64,000 nucleotides of DNA, taken from NCBI GenBank assembly GCA_025200525.1, contig CM045758.1:6444580-6508579 (forward strand), in the 5' to 3' direction. Position numbers and translations under genes: made by a program. The stretch comes from Camellia lanceoleosa (lineage: Eukaryota; Streptophyta; Magnoliopsida; Ericales; Theaceae). The first letter of the stretch is position 1. Each line of letters opens with the position of its first letter. Positions 43,701-54,846 of this stretch are shown piece after piece. A model generated the notes under the pieces. The model was not told where the DNA came from. It made no database searches and was given only the letters and a program-made list of their open reading frames with translations.

Positions 43701-44695
43701 ACATTTAAATTAGCATACCTTATGCAATGCATGTGTGCATTCATGCATTTATCTTACATACAAGACTCGGTACATCACATTAATTGCATTATACTTCAAT
43801 TCCAAATTGAATATGTGTTATTTGTAACATTTACATGCCATGTTTAGGATAGTCGAGCGGTCTAGATTGCATCCTTACGTGTTGCATTAGCCACTTAACA
43901 TGAACTAGGAACATGCATGATTACTAACTAGTTTCTGTTTTGGCTTGGAGTACTAGGTGAGTTTTTGTGCTTTAGCATATCGCATGTGTGTGAATGTTAA
44001 TATGACGGTATGCATACCATGCGGCTAAGTGCTTATGTGATATAAGCTTGAATACTGTGGATGGAGGCGAATTGCTGAATTGGGATAATACATTAAAACT
44101 GTGAGTTTTAAGCCCACTAGGCAGTGGCAAAATCGTATTTTCTAAAAGAACACTTGAGGGTGGCAAAACTTACATTTTAGCCTACTTACGAGTAGCAAAC
44201 CACTTTCAAAACAAACATGAGATGTTTTGTCCCAACTTAGGAGATTTGGTCTATACTTGTTTGCTGTGCGCATAACATAGTAAATCTAGGCTAATAACCG
44301 GAATAAGAACACATAACGTTTTCAAAATTGGATATCATGATTAGTAGAGGCGGTCTTGGATGCGAGAGAGGTGCTCATAGCTGACCTTCCCCAATCGTAC
44401 CCAAGTTCCCGAGCCGAGGCAACTTTGGTGATGACGGACACGTGGCCTTTGGCACCGAGTCAGGGTTTCCTAAATTTTCCCATTTAAAAAATATTTAGGT
44501 GGCGACTCTGTATCTGGCAAAGCAGTCCATGTTTGGCACTTCTTTCAAAATCTGTTTTTTTCTCAAAACGATTTGCTGGATTTGGACTCTTTGGTTCAGA
44601 TTTAAGAACCGTGACAATTTGAGTCCTGAATTGTAGTAGACCCACAAACGAACAAGACGGGAGTCATCCTCCCGGAGCGTTCGGGGATGTCTATA
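40764..44695 (+). repeat. 5' LTR of Tat-lineage Ty3/gypsy element B (~3.9 kb)
   Basis: Starts TGTAGACACCCCATTTTTGA at 40,764 and ends near GGGATGTCTATA at ~44,694, immediately before TTTCTGGCGACTCTGCTGGG, the primer-binding region of Tat/Ogre/Retand-type elements. A TATA box lies at 41,357-41,363. LTRs of several kilobases are a feature of this lineage. The large antisense open frames inside are not recognised proteins. The matching 3' LTR is not in the window. The 3' boundary is uncertain by a few bases, because the expected terminal CA reads TA. Confidence 0.78.
41357..41363 (+). promoter_or_regulatory. TATA box in LTR B
   Basis: TATATAA in TTGCCTATATAAGCATC, about 590 bp into the LTR. The likely retrotransposon promoter. 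Confidence 0.65.
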
Positions 44696-44718
44696 GTTTC
44701 TGGCGACTCTGCTGGGGA
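44696..44718 (+). promoter_or_regulatory. Primer-binding region of element B
   Basis: TCTGGCGACTCTGCTGGGGA, the conserved LTR-adjacent sequence of Tat-lineage elements where a host tRNA primes minus-strand synthesis. I did not match the exact tRNA. A similar TGGCGACTCTGT occurs 200 bp earlier, near 44,503, inside the LTR. Confidence 0.65.
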
Positions 44719-45374
44719 TTTTATAGAGCTTGACTCGAACTCGTGATATCCTGTTTTGATTTCATTTATGTGTCTCTTTGCATTGCATGTGCATTGGTGC
44801 GCCTAGGATACCGTGTTAGCCATCTGCTATTCCTGAGCGGTTTGCCGGAGGCTTGACTTTGTCAAAGCATGCCATAAGGCTGACCGGTTGCGAGCTCTGC
44901 CAGTATGGGAACACAAACCCCGGTTTTACCGGGGCACCCTTTTCGACCATTCGACCTAGTGCATATTTGGAATCCATAGTGACCATTCCAAATTAGGACA
45001 GGTTGCTTACCCGATCATAGGTTGTTTGAAACCGCTACGTGCGTAGTGAAACCCTAGCTCCTGACAAAATAGGGCGAAACCCTACTGACATAGGGTGTTT
45101 TGGCTCTCTTTACATGCTATGTGCTTTTAGAGTGTATCTCTACGAGGAATGCATGTATCGATTACTGAAATCGATGCCCTCAGGCATCGATCTTTGAGAA
45201 TCGTTCTACGAGGGTATCAGTTTTGGGGCGATTATTTGAGAGCGATGATCGATATTTGGGGGCAGTATGTTGATTTATTATAACATGTTTTGATACCCAA
45301 CCATGTGTTGTATGTTTATTTTAGGCCGTTACGCTGTCCGATTGTCTATTTATTTATACGCTTTATTTTATCTT
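44719..45374 (+). other. Untranslated leader of element B with hairpin
   Basis: No open frame of note. A clean stem-loop, ATCGATGCC-CTCA-GGCATCGAT, lies at 45,170-45,191, a plausible place for a retrotransposon dimerisation or packaging signal (inference from position only). Confidence 0.5.
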
Positions 45375-47330
45375 TTTTGCTAGGGTAGTTGAGCACAATT
45401 GCTTCCAACCCAGCAGATATTCCCCAAGCACTCTGGACTAGAGGTCGTCGACTCCATCGATCTGAGGATCTAGTAAACGGACAACCAGTGTACCACTCTC
45501 TCTACCGGTTACTAGGCGAAGTCGACTAAGCGAAGGCATTAGTTCGTGATCGTCTGAGAGGGCTTTGTCTACCCCAGTGTCTGAGGGATCGGGACTCCGC
45601 TCCTCCTCTGAAAGGGAACATGCAAATAACTCGGTCGAAGCGAGCAGTATGGCTAGCTTAGAAGAGATGGTCGCGACTTCGAAGCATAAAAATAATCTGG
45701 CGAGGATCTTTGTCAAGCGACATGAGAGTTTGCCACGCAACAGGCCACGATTATGAGTGAACAAGCGAGTTAATTGTAAGATTACAATGACAAGCGAGTC
45801 TCGCTGCAACAAGTTCCTCCGCGGGGTTCCAAACCTCGGGAGGCGGCCAATGCTCGAATGATCTGAGAACTTCCCACAAGACCACCTCCACCCCGATCCT
45901 CCCCAAATCCAACCTAAACTATCAAAGACACCCACCAACCTACAGACTCTCCTTTGAGTTTGAGGCAGATCCCACCGCTCTAAAGTTGAACAAGCTTAAA
46001 AAGGCATTAAGAGATCCCAAGGAGCCAAGACCATCCCGACATTGAAGATGGCTACCTTGTGTATGTGTTGTGTATTGCCGACAAATTTAAAATGCCCATA
46101 TTGATCGATTTAACGGGTTCGGGACCCCATAGTGCAGAGGCTGTTTCGGATGTCCTAGGCCGATGGGCCTCGATGAACTCGGAAGATGTCTTTGTTCGGT
46201 AGGACCTTGTCGGTGTGGCGCCATATGGTATGCCAAGCTAGAAGATAATGTCAAGAGAATTGGGCGAGATGGTTTGAGGCCTTCATTACCTGACTCATAC
46301 AATACACAAATCGAGATTACAACCGTGATCTCGAGACAACAAACGAGAACCTAAAGAGAGTTTCTCGAAATCGTAACAGATGGAGGCCAAGGCCGATGAT
46401 GACCTTAAGACCTCTGAGACAAAGATCAAGTCGGATGATTGTGCGCAATCTTCAGCGAAGTTGATGCAAAAGATGATCGTACTCCCTTTCCTACTTTTTA
46501 CGACTGCATGAAATGGGGTCTGATTGAGGATGCCTTGAAGCAAGGCTTAATTGATAATGACCGGAGCAACCAAGGACTTTCAAGCGCAACACTAATCTGA
46601 CTGGCGGCACCACAACTTCAAGAGCCTCCAGTGAGCATGGTCACCACCAACCCTCCAAGAACCCGCAATGCACCATTCTCCGGCGTCAGAAAGCAACCAC
46701 CAACAACCAAATATCTACCCAAAATACGGAACCTTCGCTCACTTTATATGCCCCTGTCCAAAGCTCGGGGTTTTAATAAAAAAAGGGCACTTGAAGCCCC
46801 TAAAGCGCGACCCTTACGGAAAGACTGCTACCTGCAACCCGGCCAAGTATTGTGCATTTCACCATGACATGGTCATGACACGATCTGTGCTTAGATTACG
46901 TCATGAGATTCAAGATCTCATCGATAACGGGTGATCTTGCCTCTGAAAAACCCAGCGTTACTACAAATCCTCCGCATAACCAAGCTCCACCACCCAAAAG
47001 AATCAATTTCATCCATACTGCGGTCGTGTCCTACGATCCTAGTATCTATATCACACCTTCCCACCTGCCTAAGTCGGTGGTGTTCCTTCCCGATTGCACC
47101 GATTTGTGCATGATGGACATCTCTATAACCCAACCTAACCCGACGGTAGTGACTGTCAAAGACAAGAGAGAGGAGGTTCCAAAGGCGAAGAGGATTGTTG
47201 GGCCAGAGTCTGCGGAATCTGGAAGTTGTGTTGAGAAAACGTATAGTCCGGGTGACTACATTTCATTGATAGGCCAAGATGCGCCATATGTGGAATTTCA
47301 GCGGAGGAGAACTGTGTAATCAAGGGATAG
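45375..47330 (+). pseudogene. Gag region of element B, frameshifted
   Basis: Gag-like pieces in different frames: QPNIYPKYGTFAHFICPCPK and TCNPAKYCAFHHDM around 46,690-46,870 (a Cys/His cluster in the place of the nucleocapsid knuckle), LRLRHEIQDLIDNG around 46,890-46,935, then a 138-codon piece (46,903-47,319) with SYDPSIYITPSHLP and STDLCMMDI-like text. Frameshifts break it at several points. Whether this is true decay or uncorrected sequence cannot be told from one copy. Confidence 0.7.
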
Positions 47331-49780
47331 TTTGGGACGAGCAGATGATTTGCGGCTATGGAAGAGGACCTTGCCAATCTCCGATTTTACAGCGATCAAG
47401 ATCTAGGGGATATGGCTGTCAACTGGTATGATTATGAGGAGTCAATAGAGGCTACAGGATGGTGAGACGATCAACCAGATGTGGTAGAAGAATTCCGGCT
47501 AAACGAGACTGGGCGAAAATGTCGATAAATGGAAAGGTCGAAGAATAGAGTGCATCGCTGGAGAGCGCCGGTGTCAAGAATTTTGCTCGAGATTGGAGCA
47601 TTTCGAATACGGGAATAACTGAACAGTCAGTTACAATAACATACCTAGAACAGGAAAAATTCGAAGACTCCGAGAGAATCAGGAAGGCAAAGGCCCATAT
47701 AGGGACTGAAATTGCTATGTGCACAAAAACTGAGAATGCCGCGAGCATCTGGATGGAAGGTCTTTGCGAGTACAAAACGACCATACAGGCTGGACGGATG
47801 TTTGTCAAGCTAGCTGATGGAATGTGGTGGAAAGATGAGGACACATGTCTTGCCCACAGAGATGAAGATTGGGGAACAACCAACCCGATAACACAGTGGT
47901 ACCTTGGAGAGGTCGACCATATGACGGTGGGGGTATTTCAAACCTCCACACCTAGATCAACAGAGGCCTCGGGAAAGGATAGAGAGGTTGAGAAGCAAAA
48001 GGAAAAGCAACTTGAAGATGAGGTGTACTCAAGCGGCTTAAAAGATACTGGCGACATCTCCATATGGGATTGCTCATGGCATCACGGTGCATAGAGAGGT
48101 CATCTTATAAGCCATGGACAAGCAAAGCTTCGAGAAACCACGCTTGAGTAGGCTGGTGGGATTGGTCTTTCGGGAGGAGCTACCCCGACCTTGACTTTTT
48201 TCGACAAGGAATTGCCATCAGGGGGCGAGCATAACAAACCCTCTACATTTACGTGGAATGTAAGAATAAATGGATATCGGTGGTCTCGTCGTCTGGGATC
48301 CGCCATCAACGTCTGCCCGACAAGGGCGGCGTTTGCAATTAACGAAAGTCGTTGATTTTGTACCTGCCCAAGTCATCGAGCGTATGACAATACAAGTAGG
48401 GAAGTAATGGGAACGATTAAAGTTCAGACTAAAGTTGGTAGGGGCGACATGAGATAGATTTCCATGTCTTGGAAGTGCCTGCAACTTTCAACTTGCTTTT
48501 AGGGCGGCCGTGGCTGCATCAGGTAAAAGCGGTGTCATCCACTTTGCATCAAATGGTGAAATACCCCTATGGGAAGGGAGTAGCCATCGTTTTCGGGAAT
48601 TCATCAATCCATCCGCCATCGGAAGTATCTACGCCTGTTCTAGAAATCGAGCATAGCATGGAGGATGTGTTCATATCGGGTTTTACCCTGGTTGAGGCTC
48701 AGGTTGTACAGAACATCATGGCTGCTAATGAAGGGATCTATGTCGATTGCCAGCGGTATCTCATGAACAAGCTCCAACATATCCGGGATAGGATTAGGAA
48801 AGAAGCGGAGGCGTTCAGCGATGGTAAGTGCCGCACAACCCCTTACCTTTGGCTTGGGTTGTCGCCCTTAAGGAGGATTGGGCAAGGAAAGGAAAGGAGA
48901 TGGTGGGAGAGCGGAGCAAAACAAATGGGAATGGACACTTTGTCGGGAGGAAGACTTTCCATTTTGTGGTTTTAGGGCCGTGGTTGAGCAGCGGAGAGAA
49001 GCGTGTACTAGGGTTCGAGATTTTCTTTGACCTCTGATTACTGGAGATGATGTTCTTTGAAGAAGCGAGCCAGACCACAATTGAGGTTGAGCGAGCGAGA
49101 AAGTGGAGTCACGAGGTCGCCGAACTTGAAATGGGGTGGCATGTCTACTTTTGGATCCTTGATCGACCGGTTGTGCTAGGGAGATAACTCCTCGGTGTCC
49201 ATATCGGGAATGAAATGGTAGCAGGCCTACCATCAACCATTTTAGATGCATCCATCGCACCTCACTTACCTAGCGATCGAAGAGGATTTACGTCGGCGAC
49301 CTTAGGGTCGAGTAGTGGCGGAATCTGATTCCTCCGAATCTGTTGAGTCGAATCGGGTTCGGCCGATTGAGTCTGAGTCGATATTCTGAGGGTGATACTT
49401 GGGATGCCACGTCCTATCGGTCGTCTTTTCTTTCTCTTTTGAGTCTGTTATATGAGGAAGAATCGGACGGTTTGGAAGTACATAATGAGAATGATATGAA
49501 TGTGGTTTCAGTACTTTTTGTGCCTTTGATTTATTGCCATCGGGACTTTCAAAATTTCAATGAAAGCGATGAGGACGAAATTCCTCCGGTTTACAACGTT
49601 TAATTGAACAAAGGCGGAAAGGTTTGTCAAACCTTTAGTTGATGAAATCATTAATGTGAATGTTAGTCTTGAGAAGGACATGGTGGTCGGATCGGGTCCA
49701 CGTTGTCTTTAGAGGAGCGAGTGCTTAGTCGCTATTAAAAGATTTCAAAGATGTTTTAGCGTGGTCTCTGAAGACATGCC
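47331..49780 (+). pseudogene. Protease and linker region of element B, frameshifted
   Basis: The clearest piece is the end of the aspartic protease domain at 48,469-48,600: VPATFNLLLGRPWLHQVKAV, with the LLGRPWLH motif of Tat-lineage proteases. A catalytic DTG/DSG could not be located. The following text (FISGFTLVEAQVVQNIMAA, ~48,670-48,725) and a low-similarity linker lead towards the reverse transcriptase. Many frame changes. Confidence 0.6.
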
Positions 49781-51330
49781 TGGAATCGATCACGAGATTG
49801 TCTGACACCGGATCCTCTCGATCCGGGGCGGGCACATCAAGCGAAACTCGGGGAGGATCATGCCTGATTGGGCCATTAAGATCAAGGAAGAGGTCACCAA
49901 GCAAATTAATGAGCTTCTGCTGGTATCTGAATACCCGACTTGGTTAGCCAACATTGTTCGATCACAGAAGAAGGATGGCGGAATTCGGGTATGTGTAGAC
50001 CGAGGATTTGAGCGAGCGGTCCAAATGATGACTTTCCTTGCCGCGCATTGATGAGTTGGTGGATTTCACGGCGAGCATGCTTTGCTTTTCGTTTATGGAT
50101 GGCTTCTCGGTATAATCGATAGTAATGGCACGAAGGCGGGAGAAGACTACATTCACCACCAGGTAAGTACATCTGCTACAAAGTAATGCCATTTGGGTTG
50201 AAGAATCTAACTACTTATCAGAGCGGTGACTATAATATTGCATGATATGATCCATAAAGAGGTTGAGGTGTATGTAGGCGACATGATTGTCAAATCCAAA
50301 AGAAAGAAGGTCACTACCTTTGCCTTGCAAAAGTTTTTCCAAAGAGTTAGAGAATTTAATTACGGTTGAATCCTCGAAGTGTACATTTGGTGTTCTGCGG
50401 GAAAAATACTAGGGTTTACGATTCTGTGAGAGGGGCATCGAAGTCGACCTTCCAAAATCAAAGGCCATCTTAGAAATGCCACCACCGATGGTAAAAAGAG
50501 GTCGCGAGACTTTGGGTAAAGTGCAATTCATAAGGCGGTTTATTTCAAAATTAACCTTAACTTGTGAACCACTTTTTGGTCTCTGAAGAAAGGAAAAGAA
50601 ATTCGAAAGGACGGTAGATACCAAATAGCTTTCGAGCAGATCAAAGAATATTCTGAACCCACCGTGTTGTCCTTTGCCAGAGCCGGGAAACCGTTGATAT
50701 TGTACATTGTCGATGGCAGAGACTACAATGGTATGCTCGCACAAGAATCGAGGATAAAATGGAGAGAGCCGTCTACTATACGAGCAAGAAGATCTGGATT
50801 ATGAGACGCTACACTCCGTTGGAGAAAGCTTGCTTAGCTTTGGTATGGGCTACGGAAGTATGGCACTACTCGCATTAGCTCCTCCGTAATGTCTTTGGTT
50901 TCACGACTCGATCCTATCAAATATCTTTTAGAAACCGGACTACGGGGAAGTTAACTCGTTGGCCATTGCTTTCGAATTTGATCTAAAGTATGTGGCAAGT
51001 CAAGTGAAAGGGAGAGCGATACGGAGTTCCTTGAGCCACGGTTGATGGGGATGAAGCCGTTAGTATCTATTCGGAGAAGCCATTTTGTATGTCAAAGGCG
51101 AAACTTGGACAATGTACTTTGACGTCCAAACCTGATATAGGTATGGGATAGGAGTGTTAGCGATGGCGCGGAGCAATTCCCGTATCCCTTTAGCATTCAA
51201 GCTCCGATTCAAAGTCTCAAACAACGGCGGAATATGAGGCATATATTGCTTGGAAGCTTAGAAGCGGCGCTCTAGAACTAGAGGCAAAAGCGATTAGGCG
51301 TTATCGGGGACTCCAACCTTGTTGTATCTC
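49781..51330 (+). pseudogene. Reverse transcriptase/RNase H region of element B, frameshifted
   Basis: Pieces in order: PDWAIKIKEEVTKQIN and EYPTWLANIV, KKDGGIRVCVD (~49,860-50,010), HIDELVDF-like text, then EVEVYVGDMIVKSKRKK near 50,260. The family's catalytic YVDD reads YVGD here. The RNase H region (YYTSKK, RYTPLEKACLALVWA) follows at ~50,770-50,850. Frame breaks occur every 50-150 bases. As it stands it cannot encode a polymerase. Confidence 0.75.
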
Positions 51331-51639
51331 GAAGCAAAAGGAGATTGGAAGGTCAGGAAGAGAAAATGATAATTTACCACCGGACCTTGGATTTGTTAAT
51401 TCCTCGGTTTGAAAACCGAACTTCACATCTAGTAAGGAGAACAAGGTTTGCAATTCACTAGCAACTCTATCTTCCATGATAGACATCCGTCCGGGTCGGA
51501 TCGCCCGATCATCATCGACGAAGTTTGTGCCGACATATGAGTCGATTTACGCCATAGATGAGCTCGGGATGAGAACCTCGGTATTATGACATATGGAACT
51601 TCGGAGAATAGGGTAGTATCCAAGGGCAAATGCCAAAGA

Positions 51640-52835
51640 TAAAAGGGCAATCGGGAGAATGGTACATTCGATTCATCATCTGCGAGGTAAAGCGTACAAG
51701 AGAGGTCATTTAGGAATGCACAAGTGTGTGTAGAAGCCGAGAGTCAGCGCTGATGGAGGCCATCCATAGAGGAGAATGTGGTGCACATATGAATGGGGTA
51801 ATGGCGTGAAAGATCCTCGACAAAGGTTATTATTGGTCCACCATGGAAAAGGATTGTATTGGCTTTGTTCGGCGATGCCATAAATGCGAGATCCATACAA
51901 ACCGCATGAACATCCCGCCATCAAAGCTATACAACATGACCGCCATGGCCATTCTCAATATAGGGAATCGGCGTGATTGGAATTTGTTACTCAAAAGGGT
52001 CAAATGGGCATGAGTTCATCCTCGTCGCGATAGATTATTTTACAAAATGGGTTGAGGCCCGATCTTATCACGGTGTTGAAGGCTTCACATGTCGCCCGAA
52101 GTTTATAGAATAACATTATCTGCCGCTATGGGGTCTGAGCAGATTATTTGGAATAATGGTTCCCACTTCAAGAAAAGGTGATTGATTTGTTGGAGAAGTA
52201 CAATGTGGCTTTCCATAAGTCTTCCACATACTGGCGCACCAGCGGGCGATTGAGGCCGCCAACAAAACATTAAACGTATATTGCAAAAGATGGTGGAAAC
52301 CTCTAGGGATTGGCCGATAAGTTGTCGCATTCGCTGAGACTCTGGGACTGATTAGAACTTCTGTACCCCTGTATTCATTAGTCTATGGGATGGAGGCGAT
52401 ACCAATCGAGATCGAGGTTCCGTCGTTACGAGTATTGGCTGAGTGCCAAATAGCCGAAGCAGACTGGCAACAAAGCAAGTTCGAGGAACTCATGCTTTTC
52501 GATGAGAGAAGATTGAAAGCACTGTATCATGTTCAAGGTTATCAACGCAGAATCGCCAGGCTTTCAACAAGAAGGTTAAGTCCAGGAATCTAAAAGAAGG
52601 AGATTTGGTGCTCAAAGACAACCGAGCTCCCATCCATGACCCAAGGGGCAAGTTCAGACACAATTGGACTGGTCCCTACATCATCAAAGCTATCTGGTCG
52701 GGGGGAGCTGTGATTCTAATGGACCTAGATGGCCTAGAGTTCTCACAACCGATCAACATGGACAAGTTGAAGAAATATTACCGTGAGATGCTCGCTAGGC
52801 CAAAAACCCGAAAAGGCGACCTAGGCAAAAATTAG
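51640..52835 (+). pseudogene. Integrase region of element B, frameshifted
   Basis: An HHCC zinc-binding region (ECGAHMNGVMARKIL ... RRCHKCEIHTNRMN) at ~51,760-51,910, then the DDE core start (GHEFILVAIDYFTKWVEARS near 52,009-52,065), broken text to 52,390, and two clean pieces: LRVLAECQIAEADWQQSKFE (52,390-52,593) and RGKFRHNWTGPYIIKAIW (52,605-52,835). No chromodomain follows, which agrees with the Tat group. Confidence 0.78.
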
Positions 52836-53277
52836 AGCACAAAAATTAGAAAATAGAAAAAAGCCTGAGGCTCGCAAGGTTGAAAACATAAAGGCGGCCT
52901 TGGCAAAAGTTAAAGCGTAAAGGAGAATGAAAATACTCGAGTGAACCTTAGCGAACTCGTAAAGGCTTGATTCCCATCTTTGGGATCGTGGCGACTTCAT
53001 CCGAAGTTGACACAAACTCTTCCCCAATCAACTTTGTCCATTTGATCATTTTAGTCATCTTTGTCCATCAGCATTCATCGTGGTCTCCGGTGCAGTGCTT
53101 TTCAGACTAGGGGCAACTTTCCGTTGCCGTGCATCGCTGCAGTGCTATTCAGACTAGGGGCAACTTTCCAGTTGCTGGGATTCGGGATTGTGCGTCTCAG
53201 TGACAAATTTCAGGCATTTTCAGTTTTGATCCATATCGAAAATGATTTTGAAAAGTTTTAATAAAAGTTGACTTTTT
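52836..53277 (+). other. Post-pol spacer of element B with 47-bp tandem repeat
   Basis: No gene. A ~36-bp core (GCAGTGCTTTTCAGACTAGG, then GGCAACTTTCC) lies at 53,092-53,127 and again at 53,139-53,175. Earlier, AAGCCTGAGGCTCGCAAGG and GGCGGCCTTGGCAAAAGTTA are weak tandem words. Short tandem repeats between pol and the 3' LTR are usual in Tat-lineage elements. Confidence 0.7.
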
Positions 53278-53556
53278 TCAAATTAATCTTTTTACAACTA
53301 AGACCATTTTTGGACCAAAGCGGAAAATTTTGATTACACTCTTCAATTTCACTGATTTCAATACAAAAGTTCTCCTCGCTCTTACGCATACAATTGAAGT
53401 TGTTTTATTACATTCATAAGTAAAACTTGAAAGTTCTAATAAAGCAATAAACCCGGGGGCATAATCCCGGAAGTCGGTGCTCTGTGGCGCCTCCTCACGA
53501 GGCTGATCGAAGTCTCGATACCAATCTAGGCCCATTCTGCGCTTCCATTGAGCCAA
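53278..53556 (-). CDS. Antisense ORF downstream of pol in element B
   Basis: 92 codons on the minus strand, beginning MAQWKRRMGLDWYRDFDQPR. Tat-lineage elements often carry an extra, sometimes antisense, reading frame between integrase and the 3' LTR, and this one is in the right place and orientation. I recognise no domain. It could also be chance. Confidence 0.35.
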   Translation of the reverse strand: MAQWKRRMGLDWYRDFDQPREEAPQSTDFRDYAPGFIALLELSSFTYECNKTTSIVCVRARRTFVLKSVKLKSVIKIFRFGPKMVLVVKRLI

Positions 53557-53929
53557 TCAGCCAACACTCATCAGGACAAAGCGCTTGATTGAAAATGGGA
53601 GGCGGGGCCGAGCTCTCTAGTTCTCCATGTTTGTAGCATATCCGAACAGCAAAATTTTATGTCAGGCGCTCGGATCGGGAACGTGGCCGGGTACTCTCAT
53701 CTCTTACTGGTGGACAAGAATGCGAGTACATGACCAAATTGACGACGGATCCGAAGCCGGAAAATAAGAAGACACTGAGTCAATGCTTCAATCGGTGAAT
53801 CCTGTGTTGGCCGAGTCATACTATAGCCTGGCCGTTTTCCAGATTGAGCCAAGGACACCGCCAAGCAGTCGCACCGCGGACAAGCCGCACATCCACCAAA
53901 CCACCAACCTCATCAAGGGCATCAACTAG
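53557..53929 (+). other. Last sequence of element B before the gap
   Basis: Unassigned internal sequence of element B. No 3' LTR start (TGTAGACACC) is reached before the run of N. Confidence 0.5.
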
Positions 53930-54029
53930 NNNNNNNNNNNNNNNNNNNNNNNNNNNNNNNNNNNNNNNNNNNNNNNNNNNNNNNNNNNNNNNNNNNNNNN
54001 NNNNNNNNNNNNNNNNNNNNNNNNNNNNN
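53930..54029. other. Assembly gap, exactly 100 N
   Basis: One hundred N, the conventional placeholder for a scaffold gap of unknown size. Left of it is the interior of a retrotransposon; right of it is the 10-kb unit already seen at 10.33 kb. Confidence 0.99.
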
Positions 54030-54846
54030 AATGAGAAGAATGGATGCCACTTCTAAGAAAGAGAGTTTCAAGGAGATATTGTACTTGAGGAGTTTGGAAT
54101 TTCAGAGACTACTACATTTGCTTATATATATGCTCTTATATATATATATATAGTGTATGTTTAGGATCTAACTTTAAGGCCAAATAGCCTCAAAAAAAAA
54201 AATCCTAAAAAGCTTCAAAACCAATGGTTTAAAACAAAAAAAAGGTACGACATACCGGTTATCATCGTAATAACGTAGGCACAAAATTACCAACGGCCAC
54301 AATGACAAAGTTGGTAAATTATAATTTTGCCCCTTTTTAGATATTAATTTTGAAAAATGTGGATTAGAAATAAATTTGTTGGTTCAGAAATCTGCAAAAC
54401 ATCATTTCAACACATTTTTCTGAATACACCAACTCAAAATAAAATCCATCTTATCTTTCCAAACACGACAAAAAACTAAAAATAGCTAAAAAAAGCCAAA
54501 AACCTCTAAAATAGCTACTTTCCAAACACCCACATAATATAGATAGCAATAGATTAAAAATTAATATATATTCTTATCATATCAATGTAAATTATATTGT
54601 GTGAGAATTTGTGTGGGTCCTCAAATATTTTACAGAGAAAATGAATGCCTTTATCTCAACCAATTACTTTCATAATTTGAACCATACATGACAATGTCCC
54701 CAAAGCACCCAATAATCTCCTCGTTAATGTCACGACAAAGGTTGTTGACCAAATTTGTCACTCCCGCTTTTGACTTCATTCCTTGAAGCATAAATTATTT
54801 ATTTAAATAAATAAATAATCATATACTATTTTACATTGGCATAGCA

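Noticed and set aside
43040..45938. Antisense open frames of 143 and 166 codons at 43.0-43.5 kb and 45.4-45.9 kb
   Set aside because: They lie opposite LTR B and gag, match no family, and fit chance open frames in less AT-rich retrotransposon DNA.
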